Positions 9,377 through 18,008 of a stretch of 64,000 bases of DNA are shown one piece after another; the stretch's first letter is position 1, and each line of letters starts with the position of its first letter. This stretch comes from CAZPZZ01 sp964591245 (GTDB lineage: Bacteria > Acidobacteriota > Vicinamibacteria > Vicinamibacterales > UBA8438). The position numbers and the translations under genes are program-made. The stretch covers positions 1-64,000 of the forward strand of contig CAZPZZ010000002.1 in the NCBI GenBank assembly GCA_964591245.1. The letters run 5' to 3'. The notes below the pieces were generated by a model, which was given only the letters and a program-made list of their open reading frames with translations, had not been told where the DNA came from and searched no databases.

Positions 9377-9831
9377 CCCATGTGACAGTCGTCTGGTACG
9401 CAATGGCGCACCGTGGTCGTCGGAAGGTATTCTGGGCTGGCGCCCTTGGGGGACAGATCGGCCGCATGAGGCCGCCTTCAGAATAGGCGCGGCAGCTACA
9501 GAGCCGCCGTTGGACCTTCAACCTCAGAACGAACGCGGTCAACTATCGCGGCAGTGGTGATCCCCGGCGCCCGGACTCGTGAGCGGCGTAGGACGTCATG
9601 CCGACAGCATGCAACCCTTTGCCAACCTCGAGGTCCGCTCCCAGCACCAGGTGCTTGCGCCCTGGGTCAAACGCAGGCGACTCTATCAAACCCTCACGAT
9701 TTGGATCGCCTGTGGCTCAGCTGCACGGGTGCATCTGGACCAACCCGGTCCGTCGGGCTCGACCGATCAGACCGTCGCCATGATCAGCGTACTATTCTTG
9801 TCACTTCTTGACTGGTTGTTGCCGTGAAAGC
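9377..9831. other. Intergenic region before tRNA-Leu
   Basis: About 455 bases lie between the oxidoreductase stop and the 3' end of the tRNA gene. Overlapping open frames of 80-108 codons exist but have no ribosome sites, no recognisable motif and skewed composition. I see no convincing gene, repeat or terminator. Confidence 0.5.
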
Positions 9832-9919
9832 TGGTGCGGAAGGGGGGACTTGAACCCCCATGGGACTAGGTCCCACAGGCTCCTGAGGCCTGCGCGTCTG
9901 CCAATTCCGCCACTTCCGC
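9832..9919 (-). tRNA. tRNA-Leu (anticodon CAG)
   Basis: Read on the minus strand, the acceptor arms gcggaag and cttccgc pair perfectly. The D-arm has the leucine-type ggcggaattggcagac pattern. The anticodon stem CAGGC/GCCTG closes the loop CTCAGGA with anticodon CAG. A long variable arm (tgggacctagtccca) is present, as expected for a class II tRNA, followed by a canonical ggttcaagtcc T-loop. The discriminator base is A and the CCA end is encoded (9832-9834). Confidence 0.97.
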
Positions 9920-9951
9920 GTTGGGGCGAACAATCGGTAGGTCGAGCGCTC

Positions 9952-9957
9952 AGTATA
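9952..9957 (-). promoter_or_regulatory. Possible -10 box for tRNA-Leu
   Basis: On the minus strand this reads TATACT preceded by TGGG, resembling an extended -10 element. It sits about 33 bases upstream of the tRNA 5' end, a suitable distance. No good -35 hexamer is visible at 16-18 bases spacing, so the assignment is tentative. Confidence 0.3.
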
Positions 9958-10061
9958 CCCAAGACCATCGCCTGGACGCCAGTAAGCGAGGCCTAACGTA
10001 TACTCCGGAAAGAGAGCGGTTCATGGCTTGTGAACCCACAGGTTGTTAGAAGGAGGTCGAC

Positions 10062-11804
10062 GTGAGTGTTCAGCGCGGTGCCAAGTTCATCATCTTGTTT
10101 CTCGTGTTCGTAGTGGTGATGTCGATGACTGGCCTAGGTGCGTTGTATTTTCTGGTATCGCGCGCGCCGGCCGTCGCAACGAACTCCGTGTTGATACTGT
10201 CAGTACCTGGTGATGTGGCGGAGCGGCAGGCGAATCCGTTGTTCGCGTCGTACTCGGGGAACAGGCCGACGGTGCGATCGCTGATCGAGAGTCTCCGGAA
10301 GGCCAAGGTGGACGAACGGGTTCGCGGTGTCATTCTTCGTCCACGCGGTCCCCAGCTATTGTGGGGGAAGACGCAGGAGATACGCGACGCGGTGCTCGAC
10401 TACCGTGAATCGGGGAAGCCCATAGTGGCCTTTCTCGAATACGGTGGAACACAGGAGTACTACCTGGCGGCGGTGGCCGACAAGGTGTATTTGGCTCCAG
10501 GGAGCCCACTGGATCTCGTGGGGGTGGCGCGGTATGAGGCGTTTCTACGTGGCGCCCTGGACAAGGTTGGCGCGTATCCGGACATGCTTCATGCCGGGGA
10601 CTATAAGACAGCCGCGAATCAGTACACCGAGACAGCGATGACGCCGGAGCATCGCGAGATGGCGGAATCGTTGAATCGTGATCTCTACGAGCAAGTTGTT
10701 GAAGGCATCGCGGACAGCCGAGGTTTGAGTGCCGAGGTGGTTCGTGAGTTGGTCGACGAAGGACCGTTCCTACCTGGTGACGCTGTGGCAGCCGGATTGG
10801 TCGATGGTTTGGCGTATTGGGATGAGTTGAGGAGAAAGGAACCATTTGACGAGGTGAACTGGCGGGAGATCACTGATCGTGACTACCGTCAGATTAGTGC
10901 GCGGTCGGTTGGGCTGAACCAGGGGCGGCGCATCGCATTGATCTATGCCGTTGGGGCAATTCGCTCGGGCAGCAGCGGGTTTGATGTCATGGGGGGGGAG
11001 GTACTCGGGTCGGACTCACTCGTGGAGGCGATTCGAACGGCGCGCGATGATGATTCGGTGCGGGCCATCATCCTACGTGTCGACAGTCCTGGCGGATCAG
11101 CGATTGCGTCCGATGTGATCTGGCGAGAGATCACGTTGGCGCGTGAGGAGAAGCCCGTGATCGCGTCCCTGTCTGATCTGGGCGCGTCAGGGGGATACTA
11201 CATCGCGATGGGGGCCGACACTATTGTGGCGCAGCCAGCGACCTTGACGGGATCGATTGGGGTCGTCGCTGGCAAGATCGCCACCGGCGGAGCCTACGAG
11301 AAGCTGGGTGTCACGATTGAGCCGGTCAGTGATGGGCGGTTCGCGGAGTTGTATTCACCGGCGACGCGTTTCTCCGATGACGAGCGGGCGAAGATGCAGG
11401 AGCACATTGACGCGATCTATGAGCAATTTTTGCTCAAGGCCGCGGATGGGCGGGAGACGACGCGCGATGCGATGCATGCCGTGGCGCAGGGGCGTGTCTG
11501 GACCGGACGTCAGGCGAGAGAAAACGGATTGATCGACGAAGTGGGGGGACTTAGCCGTGCCATCGCTATCGCGAAGGAACGGGTTGGCCTCGATGAGGCT
11601 CAAGAGGTGGAATTGGTCGTTTACCCGCGCGCGAGAAGCCTGTTTGAACTGCTGGACGGGGGGTTCACCATGACCGAGGTCATGGGCAGATTCATTGGAT
11701 TCTTCCCACGGGAACCCCGTGCATTGGGCGCGGCAATGGCCCCGTGGCGGATGTTCCGGGCCGGGGAACCCTTGGCGATCATGCCAGGCGCGCTAGTGCC
11801 GTGA
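10062..11804 (+). CDS. sppA: Signal peptide peptidase SppA (67 kDa type)
   Basis: This membrane-anchored Ser/Lys protease degrades cleaved signal peptides. The 580-residue protein has an N-terminal transmembrane helix (about 9-32) and two tandem S49 domains, the long form found in E. coli. The general-base lysine lies in GDYKTAAN (K182) in the first domain. The nucleophile lies in LGASGGYYIA (S376) in the second, and the spacing agrees with the known dyad split between domains. The start is GTG with a perfect AAGGAGG ribosome site at 10050-10056. It converges with the ppiD-like gene, only 27 bases away. Confidence 0.95.
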   Translation: MSVQRGAKFIILFLVFVVVMSMTGLGALYFLVSRAPAVATNSVLILSVPGDVAERQANPLFASYSGNRPTVRSLIESLRKAKVDERVRGVILRPRGPQLLWGKTQEIRDAVLDYRESGKPIVAFLEYGGTQEYYLAAVADKVYLAPGSPLDLVGVARYEAFLRGALDKVGAYPDMLHAGDYKTAANQYTETAMTPEHREMAESLNRDLYEQVVEGIADSRGLSAEVVRELVDEGPFLPGDAVAAGLVDGLAYWDELRRKEPFDEVNWREITDRDYRQISARSVGLNQGRRIALIYAVGAIRSGSSGFDVMGGEVLGSDSLVEAIRTARDDDSVRAIILRVDSPGGSAIASDVIWREITLAREEKPVIASLSDLGASGGYYIAMGADTIVAQPATLTGSIGVVAGKIATGGAYEKLGVTIEPVSDGRFAELYSPATRFSDDERAKMQEHIDAIYEQFLLKAADGRETTRDAMHAVAQGRVWTGRQARENGLIDEVGGLSRAIAIAKERVGLDEAQEVELVVYPRARSLFELLDGGFTMTEVMGRFIGFFPREPRALGAAMAPWRMFRAGEPLAIMPGALVP

Positions 11805-11831
11805 TTTCCGCGACGGACGACGGTCAGGCTT

Positions 11832-13757
11832 CTACGTTGTCGCCTGAGCAAGGGCGGCTAGATCGATGCTAATGGTGATGCGGGCCTTGGCGTTCTCCAT
11901 GTAGGCAGAGAAGAATTGGCTCTGGCGTTCGGCCACGAGTTCCTGGTGGAGTGACTCACGAGTTGTCTCGAAGTCCTCGTCGTCAGCTTCCTGCCGTTCG
12001 TGCACGTGGAGGATGACGGCGGAGTTCCCGGTCAGTACCGGGTCGCTGGTTTCACCGACGTTCATGGAAAAGGCCATTGCCTCTACATCGGCGTTCAGTC
12101 CCACCCCGGGGACGGCTGCACCGCGCGCAATGAGGTCGCTGCTGTTGACGATCAGTTCCTCACCTTCAGCGGCAGCCGTAAAGTCGTCTGCGTCCTGGAG
12201 CGTCGTGGCGATCTCGTTCGCTCGTTCCTGGGCGGTCACGAATGCCTTGCGCCGAATCACATCGTCGCGCACGCGAGCCTCGACCTCTTCCAATGGAGGC
12301 ACGTATGGATCCTGGATGCCAGTGATGGTCAGAAAGGCCGGGCCAGACTGGGTTTCGATGGGGCCGGCGACTTCACCTTCCTCGAGTTGAAATGCTTGCG
12401 AGCTGATCTGTGGCGAAAAACCCAGACCGAGAATCGGCTCACCGGGTCCCGCGAAACCACTTTCCTGTGGCTCAAGACCACGCCGACGGGCTGCCGTATC
12501 GAGTTCGGCCGCCTCGGTGACCTCAGCCGCCATGGCCTGAGCCAGAGCTGAGGCCCTGGCTTCGGCACGTTCTTGTTTCAACAGATCAACGATCGTGCCG
12601 CGCACCTCGTCAATCGCCTGGATTGCCCCGCCGCTTTTTTCGGTGGCTTTGATGATGTGCACTCCGAACATGCTGGTTACCGGATCGCTGATTTCATCTT
12701 GCTCTAGCTCGAAGGCGGCCCCTTCGAACTCCGGTACCATCTGGCCTCGAGCGATCAGTCCAAGATCGCCGCCAACTTCTTTGGTCGTGTCATCCTCGGA
12801 GTGCTGCTGGGCGAGTTCGGCGAAGTCCGCGCCGGCTCGAGCTTCGGCGATAATCGATTCAGCTCGCGCCTGAATGTCTTCCGCGTTCTCCTCGTCAGCA
12901 CGTAGCAAGATGTGACTCGCCCGGAGTGTGACTGGTTCCGAGTATCGGTCGAGATTACTGTCGTAGTATCCCTGCACGTCCGCGTCGCTGGGTGCGAAGG
13001 ACTCCTTGAGTTCGGGGATGTCGATGAGGACGAATCGTAGGCGCCGCTTTTCCGGCACGAGGTAATCGTTGGCGTTTTGCTCGTACAGAGCCGACACGTC
13101 CTCGTCGGTAGCCTCGACGCCTTCCCGAAAGTCGTCGGCGCGAAACGATATCGCACTCATGCGGACGCGTTCGTTGCGGCGGATATGCTCTTGTTTGACG
13201 TCTTCATCGGTCACGGTGATCCAGTCCGTCACTGCGGTCTGGAGGCGTTGGAGCATGAGAGACCGGCGTACGTCTTCTTCGAATTGACCGGGGGCGATCG
13301 GCGGTTGTTGACTTCGGAGGACCTGGAGATAGGCCGCTTCCCCGATGAATTGTCCGTTCTGCTGGAATGGCGCCATCGTGACGATGCTTTCCCGTACTTC
13401 CGCATCGGTAACGGTCACGCCGACGCGTTGGGCTTCCTGTAAGGCCGCGTATTCGTCGATGGTCTGTTGGAGCAGTTGCCGGTCGATGCCCATCGAGCGA
13501 AGGATCTCTGGGGTGATCTGGCCACCAGACTGCGCCTGATAACTTTGAAGCTGCCGGAGATAGACCTGGCGAAATTCCCCGACCGTGATTTCTTCGTCGC
13601 CAACCTGGGCAAGTACGTCGGTCAGGGCCCCAACCGGCGTATTGGGCACTGGTTGGACGAACGATGGCACGTAGAGAAAGACGAAGGCCAAACAGACCAG
13701 AAATAGACTCCACTTGAGCCAACCCTTGTGCCGCCGCATGCTATCCAGCATCGTCAT
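11832..13757 (-). CDS. ppiD: PpiD/SurA-type periplasmic peptidyl-prolyl isomerase
   Basis: This folding helper is anchored in the inner membrane and faces the periplasm. The 641-residue protein starts MTMLDSMRRHKGWLKWSL, followed by one membrane helix (about 17-36), a SurA_N-like chaperone region with a VGDEEITVGEFRQVY segment, and a parvulin (PpiC) domain. The parvulin domain includes RASHILLRADEE and GGDLGLIARGQMVPEFE (about residues 279-370). A second, degenerate parvulin-like segment follows (about 440-480). This layout matches PpiD. Residues often needed for isomerase activity vary in PpiD proteins, so catalysis is not certain. A GGAG site lies 10-13 bases upstream of the ATG. Confidence 0.9.
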   Translation of the reverse strand: MTMLDSMRRHKGWLKWSLFLVCLAFVFLYVPSFVQPVPNTPVGALTDVLAQVGDEEITVGEFRQVYLRQLQSYQAQSGGQITPEILRSMGIDRQLLQQTIDEYAALQEAQRVGVTVTDAEVRESIVTMAPFQQNGQFIGEAAYLQVLRSQQPPIAPGQFEEDVRRSLMLQRLQTAVTDWITVTDEDVKQEHIRRNERVRMSAISFRADDFREGVEATDEDVSALYEQNANDYLVPEKRRLRFVLIDIPELKESFAPSDADVQGYYDSNLDRYSEPVTLRASHILLRADEENAEDIQARAESIIAEARAGADFAELAQQHSEDDTTKEVGGDLGLIARGQMVPEFEGAAFELEQDEISDPVTSMFGVHIIKATEKSGGAIQAIDEVRGTIVDLLKQERAEARASALAQAMAAEVTEAAELDTAARRRGLEPQESGFAGPGEPILGLGFSPQISSQAFQLEEGEVAGPIETQSGPAFLTITGIQDPYVPPLEEVEARVRDDVIRRKAFVTAQERANEIATTLQDADDFTAAAEGEELIVNSSDLIARGAAVPGVGLNADVEAMAFSMNVGETSDPVLTGNSAVILHVHERQEADDEDFETTRESLHQELVAERQSQFFSAYMENAKARITISIDLAALAQATT

Positions 13758-14135
13758 CGTTCGTGTAGCTCCAGCAATTACGGTTTTCTGTTGTGGTTCG
13801 GAATGTCCCTGTGTTTACGTCCAGCGCCCTCTACCTTCAAGGACTAAGCCCTTCATTGTACGACAGGATATTCACCCCCAGCAAACGCGCCATACGACTT
13901 TCTTGTTCAGGCAATCTCCGCTCGATGAGTTGGGACTCTGCGCGGGGAGATTACGGCTGTCGGATCCAGCTTATATGGTATATTTCCGAGCTACTGAGGG
14001 ACTTAGGGGGAGGCTGATGGTACGGGCCAAGATCAGTTCTGTCTTTCGCCTGTCTGGCGTGTTGCACCGGCCGTACTGTCTCGCTCCTCCGGAACAGGTT
14101 GACAGCGTTCGGTTCTGACTGCGTGGTTACCCGTT
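13758..14135. other. Divergent intergenic region, ppiD / elongation operon
   Basis: About 378 bases separate ppiD from the diguanylate cyclase gene and should hold the promoter of the shape operon. An AT-rich patch around 13970-13985 (ttatatggtatatt) could supply a -10 element, but I find no matching -35 box at suitable spacing. No repeat or small gene is evident. Confidence 0.45.
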
Positions 14136-15581
14136 GTGCATGCCTCGAGGCGCATGTTACGCCGTATTGGGACGACGCTAGCTGTCTTTCATAGCGCTGA
14201 TTCTGACGTCCAGTCCCACGTCGCACCGTTGCGACGTCTACCCGAGTACAGTGTCATTTGCCGCGTGCAGTCCCGTGCTTTTGACGACGAGGTTGGCGCT
14301 ACGTTGCCCGGTTTTGTGCTGTGGGAGCTGGCGCCGGGGCGTCGCCCGAACTGGCGGCGGCTTCATGCGGTCGCCCAGGGTGCCCGCGTCGTGTCGTATT
14401 CCGCCGATACCACGGCTATGGTGATGGAGCGCTCACGACGGTTTGGGTTTAGCTCCCATTTGACGGCGCCCTTGCGACCGATCGAGGTCGCGCACCAGGT
14501 GGCGATCGGCGCGCCGGGCGACCTTGCGATTCGTTGGCGTACTGCTCGTTCATCGCTGATACGGTTCCTGGGGCGGCTCGATACAGTGAATCAGCTGGTC
14601 CGTGATGCTGCAGAGAGGTTTGACCCTGTCGAGGTGGCCGAGGCGTTGGTCCATCGGGCTGCGGCCTGGCTGCCCGGGACGCGCTGGGCGATGGTTGCCC
14701 TTGACGATGCCGCGGCAGCGAGGGTGCTCGCAGGCTGGAGGCTCGCTGCCCCGCTCCATCCGGTGGCGTGTGCATTGGGGTTGCAGGCAATGAAATCTCA
14801 GGCGCCACATGGCGTCGCTGATCTCAGTGATGATCGTCGCCATGTCGCAGGGCCTGCCGCGGCAGCGCTGGCCATTCCGTTGCGTTGCCGCGGGAGTGTC
14901 GTTGGTGCGCTGGTCGGCCTCGATGAGGCACCCTCGGCCAGGCGACCTGAGGTGTCTCGACGGTTGACGGAAGTCCTCGCGAAGGTGCTTGAGCCAGGTG
15001 CGCTGGCACTCGATAATGCGATCCGGCTCAGCCGTATGCAGGAACTGACGGTGACGGATGATCTCACCCAGTTGTTCAATGCGCGGTACCTCAACGAAGT
15101 CATCCGGCGAGAAGGAAAGCGCGCGGCGCGCTCAGCGCTTCCACTTTCGGTTCTCTTTCTCGATTTAGACGGATTCAAGGACGTCAACGACAGCTACGGG
15201 CATCTCAACGGCAGCCGTGCGTTAGCTGAGGTCGGGAAGCTGCTTGGTGATTGTGCGCGGGAAAGCGATACGGTCGCGCGTTACGGCGGCGATGAGTTCG
15301 TTGTCGTGTTGCCAGAGACTGATAGTCATGGGGCACTGGTGGTTGCCGAGCGGATCCGTCGGTGCATCAACGGATATGTGTTCCTGATTGATCAGGGTTG
15401 CCATGTGCGGCTCACGGTGTCCACGGGTATCGCCACACTTCCCGACAGTGTCAGGTTGGTCGATCGGTTGCTGGCCACCGCAGACGAAGCGATGTATTGG
15501 ATCAAGAACAATGGTAAGCACGGGGTCAGACTGGCCGCCGCGGCTGTTGGCTCTGTGATCAAGGAGGATTCCAGTCGTTGA
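14136..15581 (+). CDS. Diguanylate cyclase with degenerate receiver, GAF and GGDEF domains
   Basis: This enzyme is predicted to make cyclic di-GMP from two GTP. Up to 481 residues are encoded. An N-terminal region of about 130 residues resembles a receiver domain ([21 protein letters not shown], then [11 protein letters not shown]) but lacks an obvious phosphoacceptor pocket. It is followed by a GAF-like domain (about 160-305) and a C-terminal GGDEF domain. The active site reads RYGGDEFVV, and RESD lies exactly five residues before GGDEF, the position of the RxxD inhibitory site. There is no membrane segment. The start (GTG 14136 or ATG 14154) is uncertain. The stop overlaps the mreB start, so it heads the shape operon. 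Confidence 0.9.
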   Translation: MHASRRMLRRIGTTLAVFHSADSDVQSHVAPLRRLPEYSVICRVQSRAFDDEVGATLPGFVLWELAPGRRPNWRRLHAVAQGARVVSYSADTTAMVMERSRRFGFSSHLTAPLRPIEVAHQVAIGAPGDLAIRWRTARSSLIRFLGRLDTVNQLVRDAAERFDPVEVAEALVHRAAAWLPGTRWAMVALDDAAAARVLAGWRLAAPLHPVACALGLQAMKSQAPHGVADLSDDRRHVAGPAAAALAIPLRCRGSVVGALVGLDEAPSARRPEVSRRLTEVLAKVLEPGALALDNAIRLSRMQELTVTDDLTQLFNARYLNEVIRREGKRAARSALPLSVLFLDLDGFKDVNDSYGHLNGSRALAEVGKLLGDCARESDTVARYGGDEFVVVLPETDSHGALVVAERIRRCINGYVFLIDQGCHVRLTVSTGIATLPDSVRLVDRLLATADEAMYWIKNNGKHGVRLAAAAVGSVIKEDSSR

Positions 15582-16603
15582 GTATCCGCTCCGTATTTGC
15601 GTTGTTTTCCAGTGATCTGGCCATCGATCTTGGCACGGCCAATACCTGCGTGTACGCCCGTGGCAAAGGGATTGTCGTCAACGAACCTTCTATCGTCGCC
15701 ATCAACAAGGTGACTGGTCGCGTCGAGGCCGTAGGACGCGAAGCGAAGGAGATGGTCGGACGTACGCCGGGAAACATCGTGGCTATCAGGCCGATGAGGG
15801 ATGGGGTGATCGCTGATTTCGACATCACCGAGAAGATGTTGAATTACTTCATCAAGAAGGCGCACGACCGTACCGTCTGGGTGAGGCCGAGGATCGTCAT
15901 TGGGGTGCCGTCAGAGATCACGCAGGTGGAGAAGCGTGCGGTCAAGGACAGCGCATATCGGGCCAAGGCGAGTGAGGTGCACTTGGTGGAGGAGGCTATG
16001 GCCGCGGCCATTGGTGCCGGGATGCCGATTACCGAGCCGTGCGGCAACATGATTGTCGATATCGGGGGAGGCACGACTGATATCGCCGTCATCTCGTTGG
16101 CAGGCATCGTCTATAGCAAAGCGGTGCGTGTGGCAGGCAACGAGATGGATGAGGCAATCACGCAATACATCAAGAAAACTTACAATTTGCTGATCGGCGA
16201 ACGAACCTCAGAAGCGATCAAGATGAACGTGGGTTCTGCGTATGGGTTGGATGCGAGGATTACGATGGAGATCAAGGGGCGCCACCTGATTGAAGGCGTT
16301 CCGAAAACCATTACCATCACTGACGAGGAAATTCGTGAAGCGTTAGCCGAGACGGTCAATGTCATCGTGGACGCGGTGCGCGTGGCCCTTGAACGTACCC
16401 CCCCGGAATTGTCGGCCGACATCGTTGATCGAGGTATTGTGCTCACGGGGGGAGGAGCATTACTCAAGAACCTCGATAAGCGACTCCGAGAAGAGACCGG
16501 CCTTCCGTTGGCGATGGCTGAGGACCCACTGTCGTCCGTCGTGTTGGGGGCAGGCAAGATGCTGCTAGATTTCGGATTGCTACGAAAGATTTCGATTGCT
16601 TGA
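15578..16603 (+). CDS. mreB: Rod shape-determining protein MreB
   Basis: This actin-like ATPase forms membrane-associated filaments that guide lateral wall synthesis. The 341-residue protein has the phosphate-1 loop [13 protein letters not shown] near the N-terminus, the phosphate-2 motif [14 protein letters not shown] and the adenosine motif [12 protein letters not shown], all intact. The start is TTG 15578, with a perfect AAGGAGG site at 15561-15567. It overlaps the TGA of the cyclase gene, so the two are translationally coupled. Its own stop overlaps mreC. Confidence 0.97.
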   Translation: MSIRSVFALFSSDLAIDLGTANTCVYARGKGIVVNEPSIVAINKVTGRVEAVGREAKEMVGRTPGNIVAIRPMRDGVIADFDITEKMLNYFIKKAHDRTVWVRPRIVIGVPSEITQVEKRAVKDSAYRAKASEVHLVEEAMAAAIGAGMPITEPCGNMIVDIGGGTTDIAVISLAGIVYSKAVRVAGNEMDEAITQYIKKTYNLLIGERTSEAIKMNVGSAYGLDARITMEIKGRHLIEGVPKTITITDEEIREALAETVNVIVDAVRVALERTPPELSADIVDRGIVLTGGGALLKNLDKRLREETGLPLAMAEDPLSSVVLGAGKMLLDFGLLRKISIA

Positions 16604-17441
16604 TTTCAGCCGTCGAACCGCCGCGATGCTCCTGGCCGTTGTGCTTGGCCAGGTGGTGCTGATTTCCCTCCAAATCAACACGAAGTCTGGCGTACGCCTC
16701 TTTGAGGGTGTGACCTTCGGTGCGTTTTCAGAAGTGCAGCGTGGTGTCAGCGGACTGGCCGGCTCCGTTGCAGAGTTCTGGGCGGGCTATGTGGAGTTAC
16801 GCTCTACTGGGGCTGAGAATGACGAGTTACGGCGGGATCTGGCCGTATTGCGTTTTCGGTTGCAACGGGAACGGGCGCTCGCACAGCGGGTGCGTGGTCT
16901 TGAGGAGTTGCTCGGTCTACGTCGAGAAATCGAATTCCCGACGCTGAGCGCGAGAGTCATTGCGGGTGACGCGACTCCCTATTTTCGAACCGTGACCATC
17001 GATCGTGGCACGCGTGATGGGCTGCGGCGTGATTTGGCCGTTGTCTCGCCCAGCGGCGTGGTCGGACGGGTGTTTAGTGAGCCTGGTCCACGGGCCTCCC
17101 GCGTGCAACTCCTTATCGACCGGAGTGCTGCGGCCGGTGCGCTAATTGAGCGCACGCGGGTGGCTGGACTCGTGATGGGTGATGCCACTGAGGGCGAACT
17201 CCGGATGGAGTATGTCTCGAATCTTGAAGACGTCAAGATCGGCGATATGGTTGTAACTTCAGGTACGGACGGCATTTACCCGAAAGGATTTCCGATCGGT
17301 GAAGTGTCCACGGTACGTCGGGGTTCGGGCCTGTATCGCATGATCGCAGTACGGCCGGTGGTGGATTTTAGCGATCTCGAGGACGTATTGGTTATCGTGT
17401 CAGAGTCGGCGTCGGCCGCGATGGCGGCAGGAGGGGAATGA
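16596..17441 (+). CDS. mreC: Rod shape-determining protein MreC
   Basis: MreC is the periplasmic scaffold that links MreB to PBP2 and RodA. The 281-residue protein has a short cytoplasmic tail, one membrane helix (about 8-27), a coiled coil (about 65-105, with the repeated Glu/Leu/Arg pattern [17 protein letters not shown]), then the beta-barrel tandem domain with [19 protein letters not shown] and VVGRVFSE. The likely TTG start at 16596 overlaps the last 8 bases of mreB. The stop overlaps mreD in an ATGA arrangement. Confidence 0.93.
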   Translation: MLDFSRRTAAMLLAVVLGQVVLISLQINTKSGVRLFEGVTFGAFSEVQRGVSGLAGSVAEFWAGYVELRSTGAENDELRRDLAVLRFRLQRERALAQRVRGLEELLGLRREIEFPTLSARVIAGDATPYFRTVTIDRGTRDGLRRDLAVVSPSGVVGRVFSEPGPRASRVQLLIDRSAAAGALIERTRVAGLVMGDATEGELRMEYVSNLEDVKIGDMVVTSGTDGIYPKGFPIGEVSTVRRGSGLYRMIAVRPVVDFSDLEDVLVIVSESASAAMAAGGE

Positions 17442-17947
17442 AGGGGGTATGGGTCGGGGCAGGGCTCATACTTGCCTTGGTATGTCAGACGACCCTCGTG
17501 CCGGAAGTAGGAGGAGCCGGAGCGCCGGTAGATTTGGTGCTCGTCGTTGTGATCAGCGTGGCGATTACCGGGGGGCCGTTGGCGGGCATGTGGACAGGCG
17601 CTGTGGGTGGTCTATTGCAAGATAGTCTCTCTGGCGGTGTGATAGGGGTCGGGGGACTGGTCAAGACGCTAGTGGGGCATGCGTCCGGCCAGGTAGGCGC
17701 GTATTTCATGGTCACGCGCTCGTGGCATCAGTTCCTCGTGTTCCTCTTCGGGTCCGTGGCCCACGCGGGATGTTTCATCGGAATTTACAGCCTCTTGTCG
17801 ACGACGAAGCCCATGAGTTCGTACCGGGCGGTGCTGATTCAGGCGGCGATCAATGCGGTTCTTGGTGTCATCATGGCGATCGGCCTGCAGGTCGCACCGA
17901 GTGTGTTGGCACGTCGTCGGCTCCGACGTCGGTGGCCGACACGGTAA
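17438..17947 (+). CDS. mreD: Rod shape-determining protein MreD
   Basis: This 169-residue integral membrane protein has five or six predicted helices, the small size and position expected of MreD, a partner of MreC in the elongation complex. The segment GPLAGMWTGAVGGLLQDSLSGG with a following GVGGL is typical of the family. The ATG overlaps the mreC TGA, with an aggagggg site just upstream. Sequence conservation in MreD is low, so operon position carries much of the evidence. Confidence 0.88.
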   Translation: MKGVWVGAGLILALVCQTTLVPEVGGAGAPVDLVLVVVISVAITGGPLAGMWTGAVGGLLQDSLSGGVIGVGGLVKTLVGHASGQVGAYFMVTRSWHQFLVFLFGSVAHAGCFIGIYSLLSTTKPMSSYRAVLIQAAINAVLGVIMAIGLQVAPSVLARRRLRRRWPTR

Positions 17948-18008
17948 AAGTACGTCGCGAGAGTGACGATTTTGTGAAGCAGCGCTATATTTACGCCCGA
18001 GTCGTGAC

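Noticed and set aside
9554..9827. Overlapping 61-85 codon frames before tRNA-Leu
   Set aside because: Three frames are open at once, which indicates composition and not coding; no ribosome sites.
9832..9919. Integrated element at tRNA-Leu
   Set aside because: tRNA genes are common attachment sites, but no integrase or repeated tRNA 3' end was noticed nearby.
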